Both the position numbers and the translations under genes were made by a program. Below are positions 14,034 to 23,437 of a stretch of 36,457 nt of DNA, piece after piece (the first letter of the stretch is position 1; each line of letters opens with the position of its first letter). Source of the stretch: an uncultured Anaerolineales bacterium (lineage in GTDB: Bacteria > Chloroflexota > Anaerolineae > UBA4142); the NCBI GenBank assembly GCA_903825565.1, contig CAIKBD010000030.1, forward strand, positions 1-36,457, read 5' to 3'. The notes beneath the pieces are model-generated. The model did not search any database. It was not told the DNA's origin and saw only the letters and a list, made by a program, of their open reading frames with translations.

Positions 14034-15418
14034 TACATCGCTTGTTCTGCCACATGGGAGATGACTGCGCGAAACTTTCCTGTTGGTGTTCGTGCAATCT
14101 CGCTTACCGGTTCCACGATTACATGAACACGCACACCGAGCCGTTGTTGAACCCGGTGAACAATATCGCGAATGTCGGCATCATCAAATCCTTCCGTAAC
14201 AACAACTTTGACTCGGATTTGCTCCAACGATTCCTGAATGATTTGACCTTCACGTATATGAGGTTGATTGACAAAGATACCATGAAAACGCACCATTTGC
14301 CGTCCATCTGGTCCAACCACAACATCTTCAATACGTCCTACAACTTCTTTGATCACCGGCATACTCCGACCACAAGGACAAGGTTGCGAATCCCACATTG
14401 CCAAATCGCCAAGCCGATAACGAACAAACAGCTGATAGGTTCGTGCAAGACAAGTTGTAACGACTTGACCGACTTGCTCCGGTTCGCAGGGTGCGCCATC
14501 CGAATTGAGAATTTCTACCACGCCCCAATCTGGACTGGTATGCAATCGTCCATATTCACATTCACTCGCAAACAACGCATTTTCGACCGTACTATATTCT
14601 TCATAGACCCGACACCGGTAAGCCAATTCCATTACCGAGCGCATTCCCGGTGTCACTTTTTCACTTGTGGTAACAACTGCTTTCAGCGGAGGAACTCGCA
14701 AGCCTTGTTCGGTGATAAACTTGGCTAGGAGATAGTAGGAGACAGCGTACCCGGTCAGCCATTGAATCTGATGCTTATGCAATGCGCTTACATAGAAATG
14801 CGCGGTGTCTGGGCGTAAATGGAATGGCGAAAAATAAACTTGACGTTCAACCGCATTAAACCGGTAATATGGTCCTTGACTCTCGGGATTGGGTTCAACC
14901 ATCCGACCAGAAAATGTGGCTCTGGGCATTGAGAAAGAAACATTAGCCCATCTTGCCGAGCGCACTTCGCGTAATGCCATCGAGTTACGAAACTCTTGAA
15001 TGTTCCAGTATGTAGCGATGGGGGTGCCGGTTGAGCCACTAGTATGAAACACCAAAGGGCGACGCAGTTTCAGATCATCGCGAACGAAAGCGCGCGGCGC
15101 AGAGCGAATGGGTTCTTTATCAAGTAGAGGCAGATCTTCCAATCGCCCTTCTATAGCCGCCGCTTTTGTGCGTGCATCCCAGTCTTTTCGATAGTATGGA
15201 ACTTGGGTAGCCGCAATATGCAACAATTGGCGCAAATGCTTTTGTCGGAACGCTCGCCAATCTGCCGTGGTAAAGCGATCTCGTTCGGTAAATCCTTTCA
15301 CATATTGCTGATAATTGCCGCCGAATCGTAACCAGTACCAGTAAAGACCATAGATACTTACGACTCCATGCTGTGCCCAAACAGGTAGCTGACTGTACAA
15401 TCTATCGAGGTGTCCCAT
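14033..15418 (-). CDS. CapK/PaaK-like adenylate-forming enzyme (phenylacetate-CoA ligase family)
   Basis: 461 aa from ATG 15418; a TTG at 15439 would add seven residues. Adenylation motifs: FHTSGSTGTPIATYW (P-loop-like A3), TSEKVTPGMR, YEEYSTVENALFASEC (A5-like), VRYRLGDLAMW (A7), and the zinc-type CPCGRSMPVI typical of the PaaK/CapK subfamily. A C-terminal small domain ends with PTGKFR, carrying the usual lysine. CapK-like proteins are common in capsule and exopolysaccharide clusters, where they probably activate a carboxylate for glycan modification; substrate unknown. It sits between a GT4 and a GT2 gene, coupled to the latter by TAATG. An acyl-activating enzyme in the same run as an ACP suggests a possible link. 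Confidence 0.88.
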   Translation of the reverse strand: MGHLDRLYSQLPVWAQHGVVSIYGLYWYWLRFGGNYQQYVKGFTERDRFTTADWRAFRQKHLRQLLHIAATQVPYYRKDWDARTKAAAIEGRLEDLPLLDKEPIRSAPRAFVRDDLKLRRPLVFHTSGSTGTPIATYWNIQEFRNSMALREVRSARWANVSFSMPRATFSGRMVEPNPESQGPYYRFNAVERQVYFSPFHLRPDTAHFYVSALHKHQIQWLTGYAVSYYLLAKFITEQGLRVPPLKAVVTTSEKVTPGMRSVMELAYRCRVYEEYSTVENALFASECEYGRLHTSPDWGVVEILNSDGAPCEPEQVGQVVTTCLARTYQLFVRYRLGDLAMWDSQPCPCGRSMPVIKEVVGRIEDVVVGPDGRQMVRFHGIFVNQPHIREGQIIQESLEQIRVKVVVTEGFDDADIRDIVHRVQQRLGVRVHVIVEPVSEIARTPTGKFRAVISHVAEQAM

Positions 15419-15455
15419 TATATTGATGATTTCGCCCAAACAGATGGGGTTGGAG

Positions 15456-16433
15456 TTAGCCAGTTGCTATGTTATCCACGAGCTCTAGCAATTCATTCCT
15501 TCGTTTCTCGAAAGGGAATCTAGCCAAAATGCGTTGACGCGCTCTACTTCCAACCGTTCCATCCTGGGCAAGTACGGCGCGAATGGCTTGAACAGTTCTA
15601 GGCACATCTTGAAACGGAACATAGATGCCCTCCTCACCGACTACTTCAGGAATTGCGCCTCGTTCTGTCACAACTGGAACACATTCAAAGAGCATAGCTT
15701 CTGCTAACGCGCAACCAAAACCCTCGTGCGAAGAAAGTTGGGTGTAAACTTTCGCTTCACTCATCATTTGCCATAACGTAGTGTCTGGCACAAAACCAGT
15801 ATATTTAATGTTTGCATCGTTGATCTGCCTCAAAAATTCGATCGCATCATCCATCCAGCGTCCCGCCAATATAAATTCCACATCTGGCATTTCTCGGGAC
15901 ACACGCGCGAACATTTCTAATCCCTTGCGATATAATTCGGTTCGCCAAACTGTACCGACCGTTAAAATCATTGGTCGTTTGACACGCGACGATTTTTTTG
16001 CGATGTCTCGAAAACCGATTGGGATTACGCTAACTTTAGACGGACGAATGTGTTTATGTTCTAGCGTCTTTGCCAATGAGTATTCAGAAAAAACAACAAA
16101 TGCGTCAATGAGACGAAAGAGCAAATGCCCAAGCCAGTACCGTCCCTTGTCCCTGAGCCAACCGTGATTGATTTTGTAGATTACATCATAATCTCCACCG
16201 GCAATAATAATCTTTTTCCCAAATCGCTTTGCCAATAGAACGGCTGGCAAAAGATGTGCGCTAACCCACCATCCATAAATCACATCACATGCTTTGATTT
16301 CACGCGCAAGTGTTGCAAAATAGTGCGGACTAGGCGCAAAGGCAAGTTCCACTACATTATGCGTGGATTGTAGAATATCCAAGTCCATCTGCACAAAGCG
16401 CGTTTTGGCATTATGGACAAACAGGATCTTCAA
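15456..16433 (-). CDS. GT4 family glycosyltransferase
   Basis: 325 aa from TTG 16433, giving MKILFVHN and a TTGA overlap with the upstream stop; an ATG at 16466 would overlap by 37 nt and add an unlikely leader. GT-B fold: N-domain IKACDVIYGWWVSAHLLP, linker SVIPIGFRDIAKK, then C-domain ILTVGTVWRTELYRKGLEMF, EFILAGRWMDDAI, and the donor-binding LSSHEGFGCALAEAMLFECVPV with the EX7E pattern, ending with IPEVVGEEGIYVP. It adds a sugar to the growing lipid-linked repeat unit at the inner membrane face. Donor and linkage cannot be read from sequence. Part of a tight run with the GT4 gene upstream. Confidence 0.9.
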   Translation of the reverse strand: MKILFVHNAKTRFVQMDLDILQSTHNVVELAFAPSPHYFATLAREIKACDVIYGWWVSAHLLPAVLLAKRFGKKIIIAGGDYDVIYKINHGWLRDKGRYWLGHLLFRLIDAFVVFSEYSLAKTLEHKHIRPSKVSVIPIGFRDIAKKSSRVKRPMILTVGTVWRTELYRKGLEMFARVSREMPDVEFILAGRWMDDAIEFLRQINDANIKYTGFVPDTTLWQMMSEAKVYTQLSSHEGFGCALAEAMLFECVPVVTERGAIPEVVGEEGIYVPFQDVPRTVQAIRAVLAQDGTVGSRARQRILARFPFEKRRNELLELVDNIATG

Positions 16434-17644
16434 TCCCCCAACGCCTTGAGAAAAATTCGCTGACATTGATTTACAAAATGCTCTATACTAAATTCAGTGA
16501 TGGCTTTTGTCCGCGCTAAATGTCCCAATCGAAACCGCAACTCGGAATTCCCGGCAAGATCGCGTAACGCATTTGCAAGCGCACTAGCATCATTGGGAGA
16601 AACAAAGAGTGCGGCGCTATTTCCATTGTCGGAGAATAATTCCTCGATTCCAGGAATTTTGGTGGTTACCACGGGTTTGCCCGATGCCATCGCCGAGATC
16701 AAAGCAAGCGGACTGGTATCTTTGGCAATGCTTGGAAAGACATACACGTCCAGTGCGGCAAGCACTTGAGCCAAATCTGTACGATAACCAGCAAATATGA
16801 CATGCGCTTGCAGATTCAACTGCGCCACCAATTTCCTCAATTCAGTTTCATAATACGCTTCGCTGAACAAGGGTGAACCGACCAAGAGTAAACGCACATG
16901 GGGATAATCGTGGTAAATAGCATCCATCGCTCGAATGAGAATGCTTTGCCCCTTGGAGATGGTAAATCGTCCCACGCAACCGACCAGCAATTCATCGGAG
17001 GCAATGTTAAACTCAGCACGCACGGATTGCCGATCAATGAAAGGGCTGAATTCGTTTGTATCAACTCCATTGTAGACTACAGAAACACGGGCAGAAGGAT
17101 ATATTTGGGGATGGAATTGATCCGCGATGACCTTGCCATCGGTAATGACCTGGGATGCCAACATTCGCGCACCGAGACTAAGCACGCGCGGATATAATCC
17201 TAATCCCCGTGATGGATTGATATAATCCTGGATATGCCACACACACGGAACACCAACCCAGCGCGCGGCTAACCCTCCATAAAATTGCGCCAAAAGTTCC
17301 TTTGTGCAAACCAGGTCAGGTTTGATATCTTGGAGGCAACGCGCAAGACGCCGGGCGGCAGGAAAGAACAGTACAACATTGATCAGCAACGCGAGCGGGT
17401 TAGTAAAAATACGATTGCCTAACCTTAGTCCGACATCGCGCATCACTGGAATGGGAGTCACCACTACCTGAATACCACGTTCGCGACAACGCGCGGAGAG
17501 CATACCTTCAGCGGGACAAACGACAACCGGAGACCACTGAGTTCGGTCAAGATTCTCAGCTAGATAAAGCGTACTGTGTTCCACACCTCCCATTTCCGAC
17601 GCGCCTGAAATGAAGCAGATGCGAAAGGGAGAACGCCCCGTCAT
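16430..17644 (-). CDS. GT4 family glycosyltransferase
   Basis: 404 aa from ATG 17644, which overlaps the upstream stop as ATGA; a start at 17683 would add a 13-residue leader overlapping the previous gene. GT-B with N-terminal ICFISGASEMGGVEHSTLYLAENL (GGxE glycine-rich acceptor motif, here GGVEH), VSVVYNGVDTNEFSP hinge, and C-domain LVGCVGRFTISKGQSILIRAM, RLLLVGSPL, VYVFPSIAKDTSPLALISAM then GKPVVTTKIPGIEE. The EX7E region reads KDTSPLALISA, lacking the first Glu of the typical form. Adds one sugar of the repeat unit. Two adjacent GT4 genes joined by 4-nt overlaps suggest consecutive steps. Confidence 0.9.
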   Translation of the reverse strand: MTGRSPFRICFISGASEMGGVEHSTLYLAENLDRTQWSPVVVCPAEGMLSARCRERGIQVVVTPIPVMRDVGLRLGNRIFTNPLALLINVVLFFPAARRLARCLQDIKPDLVCTKELLAQFYGGLAARWVGVPCVWHIQDYINPSRGLGLYPRVLSLGARMLASQVITDGKVIADQFHPQIYPSARVSVVYNGVDTNEFSPFIDRQSVRAEFNIASDELLVGCVGRFTISKGQSILIRAMDAIYHDYPHVRLLLVGSPLFSEAYYETELRKLVAQLNLQAHVIFAGYRTDLAQVLAALDVYVFPSIAKDTSPLALISAMASGKPVVTTKIPGIEELFSDNGNSAALFVSPNDASALANALRDLAGNSELRFRLGHLARTKAITEFSIEHFVNQCQRIFLKALGD

Positions 17645-18411
17645 TTCGGACTGTGTGGAAGATTGAGCGTTTCTAATTCCCATAACTTGGCGTGCGTGAA
17701 AAAGTCAAACGTCATATTGATTACCGCAATTAGTAAACCGCGATAGCCCGCTGTAAAACCACGTTGCCACACATACGAATGGAGAAAAATTGCGAGAGGG
17801 CGAAACACCAGGTGGTACCAATGAAAATGTTTGCCGCGCTTTTTTAATTCATCGGCTTGATAACGCGAGTAACGGTCAATATTTCGCAATTGCTTGCTGA
17901 TTGAGGTCATTCCATAATGTAGAATGTGATGTTGCAACGTCCCGACTTGCCCCGCCACCTTGACATGAGCATGCACTTCTTTATCCTCAAATCGTCCGAT
18001 ATCGCGACGAAAGAACCTCGTTTGATAATCAGGGTAGATTCCTTTCGACTTGATCCAAACACCCAGGACGTGATTTTTTCGGGGAATTTTGAACAGATCG
18101 CAATCTACTGGTGGATTCACCAAGATACTCTCAATCTCTTCACGCAAACCTGGCTCTAATCGTTCATCCGTATCAATTTGCAAAACCCATTCGTGCGCGC
18201 ATTGCGGGATCGCCCAATTCTTTTGTTTCGCGGATTGGATATATTCGTGTTGGACAATCCGCGCGCCGTACTCGCGGCAGATATCGAGAGTGCGATCCGT
18301 GCTGAATGAATCCACCACCAAGATTTCATCTGCCCATTTGATGGATTCGAGACAATCGCGAATAATATCTTGGTTATTAAATGCAGGAAGCAGGATTGAG
18401 AGTTTTGCCAT
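17641..18411 (-). CDS. Family 2 glycosyltransferase, WaaE/KdtX-like
   Basis: 256 aa, ATG 18411. Compact GT2 with MAKLSILLPAFNN, WADEILVVDSFSTDRTLDI (25-43), SAKQKNWAIPQCAHEWVLQI then DTDE (metal-binding DTD), RKNHVLGVWIKSKG and YPDYQTRFFRRDIGRF. The pattern VVDSFSTDRT plus QKNWA is characteristic of the WaaE/KdtX group of beta-glucosyl transferases acting on LPS core or exopolysaccharides. A C-terminal hydrophobic segment (about 205-235) may attach it to the membrane. It starts 7 nt after the Wzy-like gene and its stop overlaps the next GT4 (ATGA). Confidence 0.91.
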   Translation of the reverse strand: MAKLSILLPAFNNQDIIRDCLESIKWADEILVVDSFSTDRTLDICREYGARIVQHEYIQSAKQKNWAIPQCAHEWVLQIDTDERLEPGLREEIESILVNPPVDCDLFKIPRKNHVLGVWIKSKGIYPDYQTRFFRRDIGRFEDKEVHAHVKVAGQVGTLQHHILHYGMTSISKQLRNIDRYSRYQADELKKRGKHFHWYHLVFRPLAIFLHSYVWQRGFTAGYRGLLIAVINMTFDFFTHAKLWELETLNLPHSPK

Positions 18412-18418
18412 TATCTTC

Positions 18419-19804
18419 TCAGGCAGTGGCTTGGCCTTGCGCCGCTAGATGCGTCAGTTTGTAAGCCATTGCCAGCATAAACCAAATCGGGATTGCTAAA
18501 TGCACTTGAGCGAGCAACCCCTCACCCGCCAATATGATCATCAATCCACACAACGTCGCAAACACGGCAACCGCGTACCTGCCAGTCCAATCGGAATTCT
18601 TTCGCAATTGAAACATCTTCCAAATCAACGTCAACAACCACAGCAGAAATACAATCCCTGCCGGTAAACCGAGGTTGGCGGCGATTTGAATAAAATCACT
18701 GTGGACATAACCACTTCCTCCCCACCCCACTCCAAACAACGGGTACTGATAAACCAGATCAAGCGCATCGGAAGCACGTTGCATACGGCTAAACTGGCTT
18801 GAATCGGCATACCGCCAATCCCACAGCGATGTAAATCGTTGAAAGAATGCTGATGGCAAGAGTGGCAATACAGCAATTGCACCAACCGCGAGCGCCCAGA
18901 TTTTACGTTGCATCAATGCGTATGCCATCACTAGTATAAGCGTCGCATAGTAGACGCCTCGGTAGCCACTCAGATACATCGCGACTAGTTGAATTGCGAC
19001 AACGGCACCATTGAGAATCAAATATCTTCGTTGTCCTTGCGTGCTGTCCAGTAGGTTGTACACGCTCAAACCGAAAAAGGTAAAAATCATCAAGCCCGCG
19101 GCGGGGCTACCGTAGAATGCAAAACCGGCGCGCTCAAAATCTCCTTGCGTTGGGGAAACAATCAGAATTTTTGCATTGGAAACCCCGGTCAATGCTTGAC
19201 TTAGCGCAGGGGTAAAAAAATCCATCCATCCCAGAAGCGACACATAAACTGCGACACCAATCCCAAGCCACATTGCGCGTTCCCATTTAACGCGATCAGT
19301 AATAATCCATTGGACGATATAGTAAATCGGTATGATCACCCAAAAGCCCTTCGCTTCGCGTAAAAATAATTCGGCTGATCGGGCGAATGCAACGGCAGTC
19401 AGCACGCCTATCCCACTGAAAATCATCAAGACAGGGATCCATCTGGGAATTGAAAAATCCAACCTGACACGCCGTATAATGCCATACAACATAACCAACC
19501 CAAATAGCAACCATGCCAACACTTCGGCAGGATGAATGCTAAGGAACGATGTCAAATGAATCGTGCGCCACCCGAAACCGAAAGTGAGAATCCACAGAGC
19601 AAATCCAAACCCAATTGTGCGTTCTGTTGGTACAACAACTAATCCGATTGCAACAGCCGCCAGAATAAAGATCACCAATTCACGCGCACCAAACTGCAAA
19701 GCCGCTGTCAGCCAACCAACCAGCACAGCGATGATACATACCAACCCGATTATTAGGACAGCCCGCCAGTTAGTCCAGCTACTGGATTCACGGATCCAAA
19801 TCAT
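18419..19804 (-). CDS. wzy: Wzy-like O-antigen polymerase/ligase, Wzy_C family
   Basis: 461 aa, ATG 19804, with about 11-12 hydrophobic segments spread along the chain. The conserved Wzy_C loop is in the C-terminal third: YQYPLFGVGWGGSGYVHSDF then IQIAANLGLPAGIVFLL. RMQRASDALDLV upstream of it is the usual loop helix. It lies in the midst of glycosyltransferases, so polymerase (Wzy) is a more natural reading than ligase, in contrast to the one next to the kinase gene. GT-rich context and the lack of a flippase in the window leave the exact mechanism open. The stop is 7 nt before the WaaE-like gene. Confidence 0.88.
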   Translation of the reverse strand: MIWIRESSSWTNWRAVLIIGLVCIIAVLVGWLTAALQFGARELVIFILAAVAIGLVVVPTERTIGFGFALWILTFGFGWRTIHLTSFLSIHPAEVLAWLLFGLVMLYGIIRRVRLDFSIPRWIPVLMIFSGIGVLTAVAFARSAELFLREAKGFWVIIPIYYIVQWIITDRVKWERAMWLGIGVAVYVSLLGWMDFFTPALSQALTGVSNAKILIVSPTQGDFERAGFAFYGSPAAGLMIFTFFGLSVYNLLDSTQGQRRYLILNGAVVAIQLVAMYLSGYRGVYYATLILVMAYALMQRKIWALAVGAIAVLPLLPSAFFQRFTSLWDWRYADSSQFSRMQRASDALDLVYQYPLFGVGWGGSGYVHSDFIQIAANLGLPAGIVFLLWLLTLIWKMFQLRKNSDWTGRYAVAVFATLCGLMIILAGEGLLAQVHLAIPIWFMLAMAYKLTHLAAQGQATA

Positions 19805-19820
19805 TCTGTCTACCTACACC

Positions 19821-20822
19821 TCATAGTGAGCATTTTCGGGAATTGTGCTCTTGATAATAGCGGAAAAACCGATACCCTTTCCCCAGCGGGGTTAAACGAC
19901 GATAAGAGTTAAAGGTCAAGTATTGCGCGCCAAAACCATTCTTGAAGCGTTCTACTCCTTCTAATCCGCCACTGGGATTAAAATCGAACCAACGAAATCC
20001 ATTGCGACAAGCATCCTCTATCATCGTCGCAACGAGTAAATGCGTTGGATGAAAAGACGTATATTGTGAGTGTACTGCCCCATGCCAATAAACCACATGT
20101 TGATTGTGGTACAAAGACCACGCGCCTGCTATAACCCGACCTTGCAAACACGCAATCCATAATTTCACTGTTTTTCCATATTCGCCCAATTGGAATAAAT
20201 TATAAAACAGTCCTATCGGGTAAAACCCACTAGCTTGATCTCCCCATCGCTTTATTGCGTCCTGGTAAACCTTGAAATACGCCTCAACTTCATCCCGGCA
20301 AGAAGCAATTTTTACTTCCACCCCATTTTTCCTAGATACCGTGATATCTGCGCGGTGACCTTTGCTGAAGGATTTCCGAATGAGGTCAAATCCTTTGGTC
20401 AGATCAAGAACCTGCGTGAAAATGGAGCGTTGAATACTGTTTGGATGTCCGATATAGTGCAAATATGGATTGCCATATAACACGACATCCGAAAGACTAT
20501 TTACCAAAGACCAAATCGAATGCCAATGATTTTCTTCTGCCGGCTTTAGCAGTATGGGGCCCCCATAAACTCCAGGAAGCATTGATTCGCTATACTGTGC
20601 CAATGGGCGAAAAATTTTCGTGGTCATCAAAGGCATCACCATCAAGTTCCCACCAGAGAATTCGATTGCGATGGGAGAAGGTATCCATCGCGGAAACGTG
20701 AGATTGAGTACATTTGCCCAAACTGGTGTATGGAAAAAAGTCGCTTCTTCACATCCGGTTGCAACAAGATTCCAGATCTCGTTCAGAGAATCTTTTTCTA
20801 CACGCCGCCAATTCAATTGCAT
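19821..20822 (-). CDS. FemAB-like GNAT-superfamily protein (Acetyltransf_6 type)
   Basis: 333 aa, ATG 20822, overlapping the acyltransferase gene by 10 nt. It shows the two-lobed FemAB pattern: N-terminal [17 protein letters not shown], a middle [16 protein letters not shown] and a C-terminal GNAT lobe with [39 protein letters not shown] and [20 protein letters not shown]. The last motif (D-x-x-G..GV..FK..FG) is the hallmark of FemAB/Acetyltransf_6 proteins. Relatives in exopolysaccharide clusters are thought to transfer acyl or aminoacyl groups from tRNA or CoA; none of the donors can be assigned here. It may modify an amino sugar of the repeat unit. Confidence 0.85.
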   Translation of the reverse strand: MQLNWRRVEKDSLNEIWNLVATGCEEATFFHTPVWANVLNLTFPRWIPSPIAIEFSGGNLMVMPLMTTKIFRPLAQYSESMLPGVYGGPILLKPAEENHWHSIWSLVNSLSDVVLYGNPYLHYIGHPNSIQRSIFTQVLDLTKGFDLIRKSFSKGHRADITVSRKNGVEVKIASCRDEVEAYFKVYQDAIKRWGDQASGFYPIGLFYNLFQLGEYGKTVKLWIACLQGRVIAGAWSLYHNQHVVYWHGAVHSQYTSFHPTHLLVATMIEDACRNGFRWFDFNPSGGLEGVERFKNGFGAQYLTFNSYRRLTPLGKGYRFFRYYQEHNSRKCSL

Positions 20823-21388
20823 GATTGTGCCGGAAACTGTTTGATCTCTTTAGCAGGAACGCCGCCATACAACGAGTACTCATGGACATCTTTGGTGACA
20901 ACCGCGCCTGCGGCGACAATGGCACACTTGCCTACTGCTACACCTTCTAAAAGCGTTGCACATGCCCCAATGTACGCGCCAAGTCTAATTATAACTGGGG
21001 CTTGCGAGTTTGGAATCACCGCCATCTTCAAAGGACTTTGGGCTACATCCGTGTGAGTCACTATTGTAACTCCCATCGCCAACGTCACACGATCTTCAAT
21101 CACGATTCTATCTTTCAGATCAAGAAACAAGCCGCGACCTAGGTAAGTATGATGACCAATACAAAGATTAGAAAAAGGTTTTTGATCCCTATCGGCAAAA
21201 TTATGAAAAATAATTGGTGGAGTAATTGTCACGGCATCGCCAATAGTCGCGCCATAGAAGCGCAATCCATAAACAACAAGACTGCCTGGCAGTACCCAGC
21301 ATAGCCGATTGAACATTTCCACAGGCAGTAAAGCGAGCATTACCCTCAAACCAATCTTCAGTATGCAGGACAGAAACTGATAGAGCAA
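20813..21388 (-). CDS. Left-handed beta-helix acyltransferase (WbbJ/maltose-acetyltransferase-like)
   Basis: 191 aa, ATG 21388. The N-terminal 45 residues are hydrophobic/basic ([17 protein letters not shown]), then hexapeptide repeats start ([18 protein letters not shown]). Catalytic histidine is in [12 protein letters not shown], with further helix coils [19 protein letters not shown] and the closing [24 protein letters not shown] pattern typical of O-acetyltransferases. It would acylate a hydroxyl or amino group of a sugar using acetyl-CoA or an acyl donor. Next to a FemAB-like gene (10-nt overlap) and 12 nt after a GT2 gene. Acetyl-CoA is the default donor; the ACP encoded in the same run is an alternative. 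Confidence 0.9.
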   Translation of the reverse strand: MLYQFLSCILKIGLRVMLALLPVEMFNRLCWVLPGSLVVYGLRFYGATIGDAVTITPPIIFHNFADRDQKPFSNLCIGHHTYLGRGLFLDLKDRIVIEDRVTLAMGVTIVTHTDVAQSPLKMAVIPNSQAPVIIRLGAYIGACATLLEGVAVGKCAIVAAGAVVTKDVHEYSLYGGVPAKEIKQFPAQSCN

Positions 21389-21400
21389 GAAATTTCTCCG

Positions 21401-22306
21401 TTACCGCAAGTCCCCAATGATTTTTTGCTGAACCATTCCAATTCTCCACAGGAGATCGCTCAAAAATAGAATTGGAATAGCCAAAACTTTATCCACAAGT
21501 TTCTCTAATCTAGTTCCATAAATAAATGGCTCATAGAAAATCGCAACAACAAAATTGATTGCCTTCAACCAGTCTTTGGGGTGGTGTAAATGGTGTGGGT
21601 ATACGCAATACATCGCTTGCCACTTTAGCCGCACGAGGTAATATGCGCGCCCGTACATATAGTGCTGGTTCAAAAAGCCACGCAACGTAGGGCGATGATG
21701 ATGCAGAACTTTGATCGCCGGATCATAATAGATTTCATAACCCAGTTGTTTTACGCGCCAATTGTAATCCACGTCTTCGCCGCGAAACAAGGTTTCATCT
21801 TGCGCGCCGACCTGTTCGACCACCGCACGCTTATAGGAGATATTCACTCCCGGCAGGGTTCGCACATTACGCGGCGTAGGGAAAGTGGGAAAGGTCACTT
21901 GATCGGCGATACGGCTAATCAACGAATCGGTATCCGCGCTAATCACTGCGCCGCCGACTGCGCCGGTTTCGGGATGTTCGGTGTGGAGCCGTTTCATTTG
22001 CGTCACCCAGTCGGGATACACCTCGGCATCATCGTCCGTCATTGCAATAATATCGCCGGTGCAATAAGGCAAGCCCACATTGCGCGAGCAAGCAAGATTC
22101 TTGTTGCGCGTCTTGACCAGTTCAACGGCGACCGATGACCGATGACCGATGATGGCATATTCTTGAACAATCTGGTCGGTGCGTTCGTCACCGCCGTTTA
22201 CAACGACGACCTGGTTCGGTTTTTCGTCAGTGTGCTCGATCAAGGCGCGCAAACATTGTGCAAGCAGTTCGGGGCGGTTATAGGTGCAAATCAAAACGGA
22301 TAGCAT
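21401..22306 (-). CDS. Family 2 glycosyltransferase
   Basis: 301 aa from ATG 22306 with a GGGTGAG site immediately upstream (a TTG at 22315 lies inside it). GT-A motifs: MLSVLICTYNRPELLAQCL, VVVVNGGDERTD, NLACSRNVGLPYCTGDII, AMTDDDAEVYPDWV (DDD metal-binding), and GEDVDYNWRVKQLGYEI (ED). C-terminal segment RIADQV... onwards has one hydrophobic helix (about 250-285). It belongs to the rhamnosyl/galactofuranosyl-like GT2 group by overall shape. The segment AIIGHRSSVAV (residues about 70-80) is encoded by three tandem 7-nt units and looks like an insertion into the GT-A fold. Sugar transferred is unknown. Confidence 0.9.
   Translation of the reverse strand: MLSVLICTYNRPELLAQCLRALIEHTDEKPNQVVVVNGGDERTDQIVQEYAIIGHRSSVAVELVKTRNKNLACSRNVGLPYCTGDIIAMTDDDAEVYPDWVTQMKRLHTEHPETGAVGGAVISADTDSLISRIADQVTFPTFPTPRNVRTLPGVNISYKRAVVEQVGAQDETLFRGEDVDYNWRVKQLGYEIYYDPAIKVLHHHRPTLRGFLNQHYMYGRAYYLVRLKWQAMYCVYPHHLHHPKDWLKAINFVVAIFYEPFIYGTRLEKLVDKVLAIPILFLSDLLWRIGMVQQKIIGDLR
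22131..22151. repeat. Three tandem copies of a 7-nt unit (ACCGATG) inside a GT2 gene
   Basis: ACCGATG at 22131-22137, 22138-22144 and 22145-22151, perfect. They encode part of IIGHRSSV in the GT2 gene. Seven is not a multiple of three, so gain or loss of one unit would shift the frame. Confidence 0.85.
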
Positions 22307-22321
22307 CTCACCCAAGCAAAT

Positions 22322-23437
22322 CTACCGTTGCCTCAAATCCATTTGCTCATGGAGCATCCGATCAAATTTTTCGGCGATGCGTTCCCACGAAAAATTTTCA
22401 ATGATTGTTGTGCGTCCTGCCATCCCAAGTTGCATCCGCAATTCCGCATTGTCCGCTAGCTCGACCATGACATCTGCTATATTTTGGAATTCATTCACAT
22501 CCACAATTCGCCCGTTCGATGAGTTCACCACCTCGTCAAATCCGCCCGTGTTGGAAACGACGGCGGGCAAACCTGATGCCATTGCCTCAAGACAAGCAAT
22601 CGAACCGGCTTCGCCATCTGATAACATCACAAAGATATCGGCGGCGTTATAGCACGGCGGCAAGTCCGCAGTCGTTCCGCCAAATATGATGGCATCGCGC
22701 ACACCCGATTCCACTGCGCGTTTTTCCAATCCTGCGCGTTCCGATCCTTCGCCCATAATCAAATAACGCACATCGGGGCAGCGCGCACGAATTTGCGGCA
22801 ATGCTTCAATCGCTCGCCAAGTGCCTTTGCGTCGCTCCAATGCTGAAACGTTCAGTAAGACCGGCGCGCGCTCCGCAATTCCCAGTTTAGCGCGCATTGC
22901 CGCGCGCTTTTGGGGATCGGGTTTGAAGCGATTGGGATTAGTACCGCTGGGCAATACAGAAACGGGACGATGAAAAAATTCTGCGCCACGTTCTGCGGTG
23001 TATTTGGCATCCGCCAGGATTAAATCAGCGCGACGATGCCAGCCGAACTGTTGATAGGCATGGTACCGATGCGGCGCACTCTCATACGGAAATGTGAGGT
23101 ATAAAACTAGACTGGGTTTGACAAATGGGGCAACAAGTTGTAGCGCGCGACCTTCGCCAAAATCGGCAAAGAAGGTCACAACGATATCATAGTGTCCACG
23201 AACGAGTTCGGCAACGTAAAAGGGAATAATTGTCTTGGCTTCGTAATAGCGAAAGGTAGGAAACTCATGGACGCGCACACGCGGCGCGGGGTCCACCAAC
23301 GGCTTGCGCGTTCGCCTTGCAGTGAGAATACTTACATCGGAATCACGTTCGGCGAGCGCGTTGGCAAGACTAAGCGTCAACGTCTCCACTCCGCGCGAAA
23401 GACGCAAAGTCCAAAAATGGAGAAAGGCAATTTTCAC
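22322..23437 (-). CDS. GT4 family glycosyltransferase (paralogue 1)
   Basis: 371 aa, GTG start 23437, beginning the base after the upstream methyltransferase stop. GT-B: MKIAFLHFWTLRLSRGVETL (acceptor-side RGVE), SVLPSGTNPNRFKP hinge, LNVSALERRKGTWRAIEAL, YLIMGEGSERAGLE, FVMLSDGEAGSIACLEAMAS (EAGSIACLE fits EX7E) and GLPAVVSNTGGFDEV. It shares features with the GT4 at 24278-25384 along its whole length (FRYYEAKTIIPFYV vs SRYYAAQVIVPFYA; APHRYHAYQQFG vs VPHRYREFQRFG), so the two are a duplicated pair with a methyltransferase gene between them. Sugar and acceptor unknown. Confidence 0.91.
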   Translation of the reverse strand: MKIAFLHFWTLRLSRGVETLTLSLANALAERDSDVSILTARRTRKPLVDPAPRVRVHEFPTFRYYEAKTIIPFYVAELVRGHYDIVVTFFADFGEGRALQLVAPFVKPSLVLYLTFPYESAPHRYHAYQQFGWHRRADLILADAKYTAERGAEFFHRPVSVLPSGTNPNRFKPDPQKRAAMRAKLGIAERAPVLLNVSALERRKGTWRAIEALPQIRARCPDVRYLIMGEGSERAGLEKRAVESGVRDAIIFGGTTADLPPCYNAADIFVMLSDGEAGSIACLEAMASGLPAVVSNTGGFDEVVNSSNGRIVDVNEFQNIADVMVELADNAELRMQLGMAGRTTIIENFSWERIAEKFDRMLHEQMDLRQR

